Assembly: GCA_013044425.1 (NCBI GenBank)
Contig: JABEUK010000174.1
Coordinates: 1 to 22,947 of the forward strand
Direction of reading: 5' to 3'
Source of the DNA: Thermoplasmata archaeon
Lineage (GTDB): Archaea; Thermoplasmatota; Thermoplasmata; Lutacidiplasmatales; UBA184
Length of the DNA stretch: 22,947 nucleotides
The translations under genes were made by a program, and so were the position numbers. Below the pieces are notes generated by a model. The model searched no databases. It was not told the origin of the DNA and was given only the letters and a program-made list of their open reading frames with translations. Positions 14,289 to 21,791 of the stretch are shown here, one piece after another (within the stretch, counting starts at the first letter, position 1; the number at the start of each line of letters is the position of its first letter).

Positions 14289-15262
14289 CGGCTCACGAAC
14301 AGTATCCGCGACCCCTCCGGAGCGATGCGCACCGGTAGCCGCATCATGGGGAAGAGGGCCTCCGATATTTGATGGGTCCGCTCCGGCGGGTGCACGAGCA
14401 GCAGGAAACCGCCGCCGCCGGCTCCGGCGATCTTGCCTCCGTAGGCGCCGGCGGCCTTCGCCGCCGCGTACCGCCGATCGATCTCCCCGTCGGAGACCGC
14501 CTCGGAGAGACCCCGCTTGAGCTGCCAACCTTCGTCCACGAGCGCTCCCAGCCGGGCCCAATCGCGGTGCATCAACGTATCCCGCGCCTCGCCGGCGAGC
14601 TCGCGCATTCGCTCGAGCGATCCGCGATGCTCGTGCGCGTGGTCGCTCAGGTCCGTCAGGATACCGTGCGCCTTTCGGGTGCGCCCGGTGTAGAAGAGAG
14701 AGAGGTGGTCGCTGAGCGACTCCCGATCCTGCGTGGTGAGGGGGATCGGGGCGCAGCGCACGGTGTCGTCCGCTTGGAACTCGATGTAGTCCACTCCACC
14801 GAACGCCGCGACGTACTGATCCTGCTTGCCGAGGATACCGTGGAGGACATCGATCTCGATCTCACAGGCCTGGGCCGCGAGGACGGCCGGATCCTTCAGG
14901 ATCCCTTGGTAGGCATAGAGCGCATGGAGCAGGCCGACCGCAAGGCTGGAGGAGGATCCGAGGCCCGTGCCTTCGCCGGGGATGTCGGCGATCGTGTGGA
15001 TCTCGAGCGCCTCCGTGACACCGGTGAGCCGCATCGCCTCTCGGATGATACCGTGCTGGAGCTGATCGAAGTGCGAGACGTTCTCGGTCTGGGAGTACGT
15101 CGCCCGGATCGATCGATCGAAGTTGGGATTGACCAGGACGTGGACGTACCGGCCGATCGCGGCGCTGGTGACCGCGCCCCCGCCGTGATGTCGATAGTAC
15201 GACGGGAGATCGGTGCCTCCGCCGGCGAAGCTGATCCGCAGCGGGGTCCGCGTGATGATCAC
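14285..15262 (-). CDS. hddA: GHMP kinase, heptose-7-phosphate 1-kinase-like
   Basis: HddA-type GHMP kinases phosphorylate C1 of D-glycero-D-manno-heptose 7-phosphate. The start is GTG at 15262, which overlaps the helicase stop as GTGA and places the family's N-terminus (IITRTPLRISFAGGGTDLP) directly at the start; the much longer open frame upstream is not coding. The 325-aa protein has the ATP motif PGEGTGLGSSSSLAVG (95-110), the QDQYVAAFGG segment, and a C-terminal GGKIAGAGGGGFLLL typical of the third GHMP motif. Together with the adjacent isomerase it gives two consecutive steps. Phosphatase GmhB and a nucleotidyltransferase are not in the window. Other sugar 1-kinases of this subgroup cannot be excluded. 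Confidence 0.88.
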   Translation of the reverse strand: MIITRTPLRISFAGGGTDLPSYYRHHGGGAVTSAAIGRYVHVLVNPNFDRSIRATYSQTENVSHFDQLQHGIIREAMRLTGVTEALEIHTIADIPGEGTGLGSSSSLAVGLLHALYAYQGILKDPAVLAAQACEIEIDVLHGILGKQDQYVAAFGGVDYIEFQADDTVRCAPIPLTTQDRESLSDHLSLFYTGRTRKAHGILTDLSDHAHEHRGSLERMRELAGEARDTLMHRDWARLGALVDEGWQLKRGLSEAVSDGEIDRRYAAAKAAGAYGGKIAGAGGGGFLLLVHPPERTHQISEALFPMMRLPVRIAPEGSRILFVSR

Positions 15263-17319
15263 GAAGGCGGGAGCGAGGAATCTCCTCTTAGGGGTTGCGG
15301 CGCGGGGCTCCCGGGAGGGGACCCCGACCAGCGGGCACGTCGACCGTAAAATGCGCGAGCGGTCGAGGCCAAGTTCCCCACCGGTTCGAGCCCCGGGAAG
15401 ATGTCCGCAAATGCTGGAGCACGGTGGTCCAGGACGATCGCGATCCCGCGGTCGTGCTCGGATCGTATCATCCGACCGATCGCCTGCTGCATCGCGCGAC
15501 GTGCCGGAATCTCCATGGTGTATTCCCAACCCCGTCCCGTGCGCGCGTCCAGGAACCGGCGGAGCGCCTCGCGACGAGCGGTCGGCCGGGGATACGGGAT
15601 CCCCACGATCACCACGGCCTCGAGCTCCTGACCGGGAAAGTCGAGCCCCTCGGCGATCCGGCCTCCGGAGACTCCCAGGATGACCCCTCGGCTCGTTCCC
15701 TGCTTGTGCGCGTCGATCGACCGCCACAGATCGGCGGTGGAGACCCGAGGGGACTCGATCACGCTCGTAGAGGGGATCGTCAGCTCGAGCCCCGCGTGGT
15801 AGACCTTCTCCATGAGATCGAAGCTCGGGAAGAACACGGCCGTGTTCACCGGTAGGCTTTGCAGCAAGGAGGAGACCCGGTCGGAGATCCGCGGGATCGC
15901 CCTCGGATCGGCTCGGATCTCTTCGAAGCGCGTGCTGAGCGTCGGATCGTACAGATACTTGATGTGGGAGGAGGGAAAATGTGACGGTACGCTCAGCTGC
16001 CGGCTCCGCTCGCCGAGGCCGAGGGCGTCCCGATACTCTTCGGTGGGCGCCAGCGTTCCCGAGAGGTGCACGGAGGTGTGGCACTCGAGGATCGGTTGAG
16101 CGGGAAGGCTCGCGTCGAGCGCGTAGGCCTCGAGCGCCGCTCGGGGCGACTTCGTGGCGACCTTGACGTACCCCGGCTCGTCGAGCTGGGGCCAGGAGAG
16201 CAGCGTGAGCGCCACGGTGTGAACCCAGGACCGCGGAAGCTTGCGCTCGCGGCGGCGTTCCTCGCGTAGGTTCTCCCCCCATGTAGCGAGCGATCCCAGC
16301 CAGGTGTCGAGGCGATGGCTCGTGCCGCCGAGCGCCGTCAGGAGGCCGTCTTCGAGGACGTTCGGGGGGAGGATCGCATCGTCCTCGTGCACGAGCGATT
16401 GCAGGAGCTCCTCCTCGGCCGCGCTGACGATGTCGAGCAGCCGGCTCGCGCTCGGCCCGTCCGGGAGCTGAAAATCCCCGCGCTCGGCGAGCTCGGCCCG
16501 CGCGTACCGGACGGAGGTGAGTGGGAGGGAGACGGTCGTAGTCTCCCGTAGGTACTCGGGGAGATTGTGCGCCTCGTCGATCACGAGATCCACCCGCTCG
16601 GGTCCGACCCCCATCCAAGCGTACAGCGAACGTCGGACGTGCGGGTGGAAGAAGAACGCGTACGGGGCCGTGACGATTCGCGAGGAAGGCACGAGCTTCT
16701 TCGAGAGCTCGTACGGGCACAGGTTCTCGGTCCGGCAGTACTCCTCGAACTCCCGGGGGGTCGGTTGCTTGGAGGCGAGCCGATCGGTCTCCACCTCCAT
16801 GTCCGCCTGGAGGACCCGGGCGTAGTACACGCACCCATCCAGATCGACGAGATCGACAGGGCCCCCCTCGGGAAGCTCGGGCGGGGGAAGGAGCTGGCTC
16901 CCCTCCCGGAACCCACGCTCGGTCGCTCGCTTACGATCCCCGCAGAGCTTCCCGTGCTCCTCGGCGGTCGCGCCCTTCATCTCGGCCACGTTCTCGAGCA
17001 GCAGGCAGCGACGCCCCCGCCCTTGCAGCCCGATCGAGAGGAGCGGCCGTTCGAGCCGGTGGGAGATGGCTCGGGCCTCCTGGAGGACCTGCACTTCCTG
17101 GGCGTGGGTGCGCACGAGGTACAAGATCTTGTGATCGGCCCTCTCCGCATGTTCGAGCAGCGGCGCGAGGGTCGCGACGGTCTTGCCGGAGCCGGTCGGC
17201 GCGTGGATGAGGAGTGGGCCCCCGCTCTCGGAGATCCGAGCGATCTCGCGGAGGATCTCCTCTTGGCCGGCGCGAAGGCGGTACGGGAACAAGGCGCTCG
17301 GCATCCCATCGCTGGACAT
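15259..17319 (-). CDS. XPD/Rad3-family Fe-S DNA helicase
   Basis: This is a superfamily 2 5'-3' helicase of the XPD/DinG group, used in DNA repair. In 686 residues it shows Walker A APTGSGKT (40-47), the DEAH box in VIDEAHNL (246-253), motif VI AIGRMIRSEHDRG near residue 618, and candidate Fe-S cysteines C105 (RRCLLL), C126 (KLCGDR), C163 (DGCVYY) and C201 (LCPYE), with C195 as an alternative. The arrangement with CPYE after the cluster is typical of XPD. It is longer than well-known archaeal XPDs of about 550-600 residues. The ATG at 17319 is preferred; one at 17304 is possible. It heads an operon with sugar genes, an odd pairing. Confidence 0.9.
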   Translation of the reverse strand: MSSDGMPSALFPYRLRAGQEEILREIARISESGGPLLIHAPTGSGKTVATLAPLLEHAERADHKILYLVRTHAQEVQVLQEARAISHRLERPLLSIGLQGRGRRCLLLENVAEMKGATAEEHGKLCGDRKRATERGFREGSQLLPPPELPEGGPVDLVDLDGCVYYARVLQADMEVETDRLASKQPTPREFEEYCRTENLCPYELSKKLVPSSRIVTAPYAFFFHPHVRRSLYAWMGVGPERVDLVIDEAHNLPEYLRETTTVSLPLTSVRYARAELAERGDFQLPDGPSASRLLDIVSAAEEELLQSLVHEDDAILPPNVLEDGLLTALGGTSHRLDTWLGSLATWGENLREERRRERKLPRSWVHTVALTLLSWPQLDEPGYVKVATKSPRAALEAYALDASLPAQPILECHTSVHLSGTLAPTEEYRDALGLGERSRQLSVPSHFPSSHIKYLYDPTLSTRFEEIRADPRAIPRISDRVSSLLQSLPVNTAVFFPSFDLMEKVYHAGLELTIPSTSVIESPRVSTADLWRSIDAHKQGTSRGVILGVSGGRIAEGLDFPGQELEAVVIVGIPYPRPTARREALRRFLDARTGRGWEYTMEIPARRAMQQAIGRMIRSEHDRGIAIVLDHRAPAFADIFPGLEPVGNLASTARAFYGRRARWSGSPPGSPAPQPLRGDSSLPPS

Positions 17320-17405
17320 CGCCGGAACCGAGGGTACCCCCTCCGTTCGAGCCGGGTCGCAGGCTTTGAACCTAGCCCTTCAGTGGAACGAAGAGCGGGG
17401 CCGGC

Positions 17406-17648
17406 TCATCCGAAGCGGTAGCGCATCCCGTACGGTTCCCGGGGCGTCGTCCAGGTCACCGGCCCCGGATCGCAGGCGACGTCGCACGTTCCACACTCGA
17501 TGCATTCCTCGTACCGGAAGACAAGCTCCCCTTCGATGCGTTCGCAGCACTGGGCGGGGCAGGCGTCGGTGCAGAAGGAGTGCGGGCACGGCGCGCAGAT
17601 CTCCGGCGCGACGAGGGTGTGGGGGTGGCCCTCGGAAACGGAAGCGAA
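17406..17648 (-). CDS. FixX-like ferredoxin with disrupted or missing start
   Basis: FixX-type ferredoxins pass electrons with electron-transfer flavoprotein systems. The readable part of about 80 aa has CAPCPHSFCTDACPAQC, then EECIECGTCDVAC, and ends in the FixX-like tail TWTTPREPYGMRYRFG. No ATG, GTG or TTG occurs on the minus strand between the malate dehydrogenase stop (17755) and this domain in any frame. Extending the frame reaches a start only at 17864, inside malate dehydrogenase, giving an Arg/Ser-rich leader that looks out of frame. The malate dehydrogenase frame between 17754 and about 17650 looks coding (TRVEIKRRPVTL), so a one-base shift plus a lost start is likely. This is a pseudogene, a sequence error or a non-standard start. 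Confidence 0.7.
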   Translation of the reverse strand, partial: FASVSEGHPHTLVAPEICAPCPHSFCTDACPAQCCERIEGELVFRYEECIECGTCDVACDPGPVTWTTPREPYGMRYRFG

Positions 17649-17754
17649 GCGTGACGGGCCGCCGCTTGATCTCGACCCGGGTCGGCCCGCCGGTCGGATC
17701 GTTCGAGATCGCTTCGGTTTCGCTCCGGGACCCGTTCGCCCCGGAGTGAGCGCC

Positions 17755-18699
17755 TTACTTCGGCATCTGGGCGAGGATCGCGAGATCCTCCCGGACCGCT
17801 CGCACGCTAGTCTGGAACGCCGCGCGCTCCGCCGGAGTGAGGTCGACCTCGACGACCCGCTCAACGCCCTGGCGGCCCAGCACCACCGGAACGCCGACGT
17901 ACACTCCCTTCTCGCCGAACTCGCCGTTCAAGTGCGCGGTCACGGGCAACAGGCGATGCTGGTCACGCGCGATCGCGCGCACGAGCTCGGCCTGGGAGGC
18001 GGTCGGGGCGTAGTACGCGCTTCCCGTCTTCAGGAGGTTGACGATCTCGCCCCCGCCCTTCCTCGTCCGGTCGACGATCGCGTCTAGACGATCGGCCGGG
18101 AGGAGCTTCGTGAGCGGAACCCCGCTGACGTTCGTCAGGGAAAGCACGGGCACCATCGTATCCCCGTGCGTGCCGAGGACGAACCCCGTCACGTCCCGAG
18201 GGGATACGTGGAGCGCATCGGCGACAAAGGTGCGGAACCGAGCCGTGTCGAGCGTTCCGGATTCCCCGAACACTCGCGCCGGGGCGAACCCGCTGATCTC
18301 GCGGAAGTAGAACGTCATGACGTCCACGGGGTTCGTCACGACCACGACGATCGCCCCGGGGGCTTTCGCGCGCACGGCCTCGGCGTGACCCCGCAGGATC
18401 CCGGCGTTCTTCGTCAGGAGGTCCGAGCGGCTCATCCCGGGCTTGCGCGCGAGTCCGGCCGTCTCGATCACGATGTCGGCTCCGGCGATCGCGTCGAGCG
18501 AGGTGCTCCCCCGGACGCGCGTCGAGAACTCGAGGATCGGAGCCGACTCCTGGATGTCGAGCGCCTTTCCCTCGGGGAGTCCTTCGACGATATCGAACAG
18601 CGTCACTTCCTCCGCGAGGTCCGCTTCCGCCAGCCGCTGCGCGAGCGAGCCTCCGATGTTCCCCGCACCGAGCACCACGATCTTCGAAACTCCCGTCAC
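17755..18699 (-). CDS. mdh: Malate dehydrogenase (LDH-like type)
   Basis: This enzyme interconverts malate and oxaloacetate with NAD(H), linking the citric acid cycle to redox balance. The 314-aa protein has the Rossmann motif GAGNIGG (11-17), D36 after the second strand favouring NAD, substrate-binding R85 and R91 in ARKPGMSR, N123 in VTNPVD, the D151/R154 region in SGTLDTARFR, and the catalytic H178 in GTHGDTMVP. R85 with its neighbours suits malate rather than lactate. The start is GTG at 18699 after a GGAAGGA site. A TATA-like box at 18734-18742 gives a very short leader. A damaged ferredoxin follows on the same strand. Confidence 0.95.
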   Translation of the reverse strand: MTGVSKIVVLGAGNIGGSLAQRLAEADLAEEVTLFDIVEGLPEGKALDIQESAPILEFSTRVRGSTSLDAIAGADIVIETAGLARKPGMSRSDLLTKNAGILRGHAEAVRAKAPGAIVVVVTNPVDVMTFYFREISGFAPARVFGESGTLDTARFRTFVADALHVSPRDVTGFVLGTHGDTMVPVLSLTNVSGVPLTKLLPADRLDAIVDRTRKGGGEIVNLLKTGSAYYAPTASQAELVRAIARDQHRLLPVTAHLNGEFGEKGVYVGVPVVLGRQGVERVVEVDLTPAERAAFQTSVRAVREDLAILAQMPK

Positions 18700-18733
18700 G
18701 ATTCCTTCCTCGGCCCCGCGGTATCCGCGTCGA

Positions 18734-18742
18734 GCTTAAACC
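18734..18742. promoter_or_regulatory. TATA-like element between mdh and the coiled-coil genes
   Basis: GGTTTAAGC on the minus strand sits 35 bases before the mdh GTG, giving a leader of about ten bases that still includes the ribosome-binding site. Read on the plus strand the same A/T core could serve the coiled-coil genes. A perfect hairpin, TTCGGC-TCC-GCCGAA, lies at 18763-18777 on the plus-gene side. Confidence 0.45.
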
Positions 18743-18810
18743 TCCCCCCCTTTCCGCGGAGATTCGGCTCCGCCGAAAGCTTGATTCATGTCGGGGTTGC
18801 TGGCCCCAAC

Positions 18811-19044
18811 GTGCCGGACATCGACTCCTTCCTGCTCAGCGTTCAGGAGCGGGACAAGTGGCGCGCTCGCATGGACCGCCTCGAGGAGGACCTGCGCGAG
18901 GCGCGGGACCAGCGCCGCCGCCTGGAGCGCCGCCTCTCCCGCGTCAAGCGCGACCTCGCGCGAACCCGCGACTACATCGAGCGGGGGACCGAGCACCGGA
19001 CCGTATCGGAACATGCCACCCCGAGTTTCCCCTTCGGAAGGTAG
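18811..19044 (+). CDS. Small coiled-coil protein, 77 aa
   Basis: No family is recognised. From GTG at 18811 the protein is almost entirely one charged helix: residues 10-60 are rich in R, E, D and K with leucines and other hydrophobics at heptad-like spacing (MDRLEEDLREARDQ, then RRLERRLSRVKRDLA). It has no membrane segment. A longer start at TTG 18781 cannot be ruled out. Its end overlaps the next small gene by 32 bases in a different frame, and that protein is also a predicted coiled coil, so the two may form a hetero-oligomer. Composition fits a nucleoid- or ribosome-associated or scaffold protein, but that is speculation. Confidence 0.6.
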   Translation: MPDIDSFLLSVQERDKWRARMDRLEEDLREARDQRRRLERRLSRVKRDLARTRDYIERGTEHRTVSEHATPSFPFGR

Positions 19045-19240
19045 GACCGCCGCGCTCTCCGCCGAGCGGGCGGAGCTCGAGGCCGCCATCCGGCGATGGC
19101 GCCGGGAGGAGGAGTACCTCACGCTCCAGGTCCGGCAGGCGCGCGAGCAGGTCCGCTACTACGAAGGCCTGCTGCACCTCCTCAAGAACGACTGGGGACG
19201 CGCCCCCGGAGTTCGCGACATGCTCCGCAAGCTCGGGTAG
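19013..19240 (+). CDS. Second small coiled-coil protein, 75 aa
   Basis: No family is recognised. From ATG at 19013 the chain is helical: AALSAERAELEAAIRRWRRE, then LTLQVRQAREQVRYYEGLL, then a short basic end (VRDMLRKLG). It overlaps the preceding coiled-coil gene by 32 bases. The panE GTG follows 8 bases after its stop, so the two small genes and panE-pgk are likely co-transcribed. It has no signal or membrane helix. The start is the only ATG that keeps the whole helix, but an unusual overlap of this length leaves some doubt. Confidence 0.6.
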   Translation: MPPRVSPSEGRTAALSAERAELEAAIRRWRREEEYLTLQVRQAREQVRYYEGLLHLLKNDWGRAPGVRDMLRKLG

Positions 19241-19248
19241 CCCCAGCC

Positions 19249-20208
19249 GTGCGGATCGTCGTCCTGGGCGCCGGAGCCGTCGGGAGCCTCATCGGCGCGA
19301 TGCTCCACCGTGCCGGGGAGGACGTCGTCCTCGTGGGCTCTGCCGAGCACGTCGACGCGATCCGCACCGGCGGATTGCGGATCGAGGGTCGGCTCGAAGG
19401 GACGTTCGCCGTCGCGGCGGAGACCCGACTCGCGCCGGGTACCTCCGCGGATGTCGTCTGGTTCACCGTCAAGACCTTCGACCTTGCCCGGGCCACCGAA
19501 CGGGCCGCTCGCGAGCTCCCGGCGTCGATCCCCTGGGTGCTCCCTCAGAACGGCCTCGGGGCCGAGGAGGTGGCGCGGACCGCCCTGCGATCCGCCGGGA
19601 GAACCTCCGACCCCGATCGCTGGCTCGTCCGCGCCGTGAACACGATCCCCGCTACCCTCCTCGCTCCCGGGTTCGTCCGGCAACCGGGCGACGGCGAGAT
19701 TCGGCTCGCCCAGCCCAGCCACGCCGGCGCGAGCGCGCCGTCCGTTCGCCTCGTGGCCGCGAGCCTCGCGCGGGCCGGCGTGCCGGTCCGGTTCGTCCCA
19801 GACATCGATCGAGCCACCTGGCGGAAGGCCGTCGTCAACGCCGCCATCAATCCGGTCAGCGCCGAGTACGGCCTCCTGAACGGTCAGCTCCTCCAGGACC
19901 CATGGCGATCCGAAGCGACGGCCCTCCTACTCGAAGCGCGGAGCGCGGCGCAGCTCGCGGGCTACGACTTCTCGCGGGAGGAGCTCGAACTCGATCTGTG
20001 GGAGACGGTCCGGGCGACCGCCGGGAATCGCTCGAGCATGCTGCAGGACATCGATCGGGGCCGGCCCACCGAGATCGACTCGATCTCCGGCTACCTTCTC
20101 GAGACCGCTCGTCGGCACTCGGTGAGCCTCCCCGCTACCGAACGGATCGTGGAGCGCATCCGTCGACGCGCCGCCTCGGCTCCCCATGCGCGACAACAAT
20201 CCTCTTAG
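19249..20208 (+). CDS. panE: 2-dehydropantoate 2-reductase (ketopantoate reductase)
   Basis: It reduces 2-dehydropantoate to pantoate with NAD(P)H in coenzyme A synthesis. The 319-aa protein starts at GTG 19249, which puts the Rossmann motif GAGAVGS at residues 7-13. Further signatures are PQNGLGAEE (99-107), the catalytic lysine K193 in WRKAVVNAAINPVSAEYG, and SSMLQDIDRGRPTEIDSISG (262-281), the most characteristic PanE block, including E275. Length and order are typical. The gene starts 8 bases after the coiled-coil gene and is followed 22 bases later by pgk (or overlapped by it if an upstream pgk start is used). Confidence 0.95.
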   Translation: MRIVVLGAGAVGSLIGAMLHRAGEDVVLVGSAEHVDAIRTGGLRIEGRLEGTFAVAAETRLAPGTSADVVWFTVKTFDLARATERAARELPASIPWVLPQNGLGAEEVARTALRSAGRTSDPDRWLVRAVNTIPATLLAPGFVRQPGDGEIRLAQPSHAGASAPSVRLVAASLARAGVPVRFVPDIDRATWRKAVVNAAINPVSAEYGLLNGQLLQDPWRSEATALLLEARSAAQLAGYDFSREELELDLWETVRATAGNRSSMLQDIDRGRPTEIDSISGYLLETARRHSVSLPATERIVERIRRRAASAPHARQQSS

Positions 20209-20230
20209 CGGGGAGCCCCTCCCGGCGATC

Positions 20231-21412
20231 ATGGTCGCGAAGCGCGGGATCCAGGCGGCGAGCCTGCGCGGCCGCCGGGTCCTCGTGCGCGTCGACTTCA
20301 ACGTACCGCAGGAGACGAACGGCCAGGTCGCCGACGACCGACGGATCCAGGAGGCCCTACCGACGCTCAACCACCTGCGCGCCGCCGGAGCTCGCACGAT
20401 CCTCATGAGCCACCTCGGCCGCCCGGACGGTCGGCACGATCCCCGCTTCACGCTCAAGCCGGTGGTCCACCGATTGAGCGCGATCCTCGGACAGCCGGTG
20501 CCGCTCGCCTCCGATATCATCGGGATCCAAGCGATCGAGGGGAGCGCCCGGCTCGCGAACGGGGAGTTCCTGATGCTGGAGAACCTCCGGTTCCATCCCG
20601 GCGAGGAGGCGAACGATCCGGTCTTCGCGGCGGCCCTGGCCCGCCTCGGCGAGCTGTTCGTCGAGGATGCCTTCGGAACGCTCCACCGCGCCCACGCCTC
20701 CACGGTCGGAGTTCCCCGCCACCTCCCGTCGTATGCCGGGTTCTTGGTCCAACGGGAGGTCCGAGAGCTCTCCCGGCTTCTCGAGCGCCCCGAGCGGCCG
20801 TACGTGGCGCTCGTCGGTGGAGCGAAGGTCGCCGACAAGCTCCCGCTCCTCGCGAGCTTCCTCGGGCAGGCGGACCGTATCGCGATCGGCGGAGCTCTCG
20901 CGTTCCCGTTCCTCGCGCACCGGGGTCACACGCTCGGGGCTACGGAGTTCGAGGGCGGGCTCGAGGACGTGCTCGTGGAGTTCGACCGCGCGGCGGTGGG
21001 TGCCAAGACCGAGATCGTCCTCCCCACCGACGCGGTCATCGATCGGCCGGGCAGGAACACGACGGACGTGGTCGCGATCGGAGCGATCCCGCCGGACGCG
21101 AGCATCCGGGACATCGGTCCGGCGACGGTCGCACGGTTCCTCGAGGCGCTCCAGGGCTCCCGAACGGTGTTCTGGAACGGGCCGTTCGGGAAGGCCGAGG
21201 ATCCCCGCTTTGCGGCTGGGACCCGCGACGTTCTCGCCCATCTCGCGTCGATCCCCGGCTACCACGTGGGCGCCGGCGGCGATTCGGCGAGGATCGCGCA
21301 GGATCTGGGGGTTACCTCTTCCTTCCAGTTCCTCTCAACCGGTGGAGGGGCCGCGCTCGAGTTCGTCCAAGGGACCGAGCTCCCCGGGCTCGCGGTCCTC
21401 CCCGACGCGTAG
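20231..21412 (+). CDS. pgk: Phosphoglycerate kinase, bacterial-looking
   Basis: This cytoplasmic enzyme of glycolysis and gluconeogenesis transfers phosphate between 1,3-bisphosphoglycerate and ADP. The ATG at 20231 gives 393 aa, the usual bacterial length; an ATG at 20186 would add 15 residues and overlap panE by 23 bases. Substrate-binding motifs are VRVDFNVP (19-26) and SHLGRPDG (60-67), then EDAFGTLHRAHAS, GGAKVADK and the nucleotide motifs GAGGDS and STGGGAALEF. DFNVP is the bacterial form where many archaeal enzymes have DFNSP, suggesting acquisition from bacteria. NGPFG replaces the common NGPMG. The 3' end overlaps the cutA frame on the other strand. Confidence 0.95.
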   Translation: MVAKRGIQAASLRGRRVLVRVDFNVPQETNGQVADDRRIQEALPTLNHLRAAGARTILMSHLGRPDGRHDPRFTLKPVVHRLSAILGQPVPLASDIIGIQAIEGSARLANGEFLMLENLRFHPGEEANDPVFAAALARLGELFVEDAFGTLHRAHASTVGVPRHLPSYAGFLVQREVRELSRLLERPERPYVALVGGAKVADKLPLLASFLGQADRIAIGGALAFPFLAHRGHTLGATEFEGGLEDVLVEFDRAAVGAKTEIVLPTDAVIDRPGRNTTDVVAIGAIPPDASIRDIGPATVARFLEALQGSRTVFWNGPFGKAEDPRFAAGTRDVLAHLASIPGYHVGAGGDSARIAQDLGVTSSFQFLSTGGGAALEFVQGTELPGLAVLPDA

Positions 21413-21791
21413 GTCCGCCCCCGAGGGGCGGCGGCGGCGCGTCCGGATCGATCTCCTGGGCGAGATACTCGAGGAAGCCGGGGTGGGCACGGGGGACATC
21501 GAGCTCCACGATCTCGGGGACCTCGTACGGGTGCCCATCTTTCAGCAGCCGGAACAGGGCGCCGACCCGTTTCGGAGCGGTCTTGAACAGGACCATCGTC
21601 TCCGAGCTCGTCTCGATTCGGCCCTTCCAGCGGAACCGGGAGTCGACCGCGAAGATGCTGGCGCAGGCGGCGAGGCGACGCTCGAGGGCTGCCTCGATCT
21701 GCGCGACCGCGGCGGCGCGATCTGGGTAGGTGGTCAGCACGAGGCGCATCGGGCCCCGCGCGTCCGGTGGATCGATCGGGTAGGGGCTCAT
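21312..21791 (-). CDS. cutA: CutA-family divalent-cation tolerance protein with extended tail
   Basis: CutA proteins are small trimers linked to copper and other divalent-metal tolerance, though their precise role is debated. Signatures are LVLTTYPDRAAA (17-28), RRLAACASI, the core FRWKGRIE with SSETMVLFKT, and HPYEVPEIVELDV (87-99), then FLEYL. Family members are about 100-115 aa; this frame runs to 159 with a basic, Gly/Arg-rich tail that lies partly antisense to the last 101 bases of pgk. The ATG at 21791 overlaps the DP1 stop as ATGA; an internal ATG at 21749 (MRLVLTTYP) would remove 14 leader residues and fits the usual N-terminus better. Confidence 0.88.
   Translation of the reverse strand: MSPYPIDPPDARGPMRLVLTTYPDRAAAVAQIEAALERRLAACASIFAVDSRFRWKGRIETSSETMVLFKTAPKRVGALFRLLKDGHPYEVPEIVELDVPRAHPGFLEYLAQEIDPDAPPPPLGGGPTRRGGPRARGARSLGRTRARPLHRLRGTGRKR

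Noticed and set aside
14289..14561. Upstream extension of the isomerase to 288 aa
   Set aside because: The extension is an Arg/Gly-rich shadow of the kinase gene; the SIS protein starts naturally at the ATGA overlap at 14288.
15263..16834. A long open minus frame extending the GHMP kinase to 849 aa
   Set aside because: It is Arg/Pro/Gly-rich, antisense-like in composition and runs under the helicase gene in another frame; the GHMP N-terminus begins exactly at the GTG at 15262.
15259..17319. Calling the helicase DinG instead of XPD
   Set aside because: The four-cysteine cluster ending in CPYE and the archaeal setting favour XPD, although only a tree would settle it.
18858..20408. Plus-strand open frame of 516 aa crossing panE
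   Set aside because: It is extremely Arg/Pro-rich and out of frame with panE, whose motifs are unambiguous.
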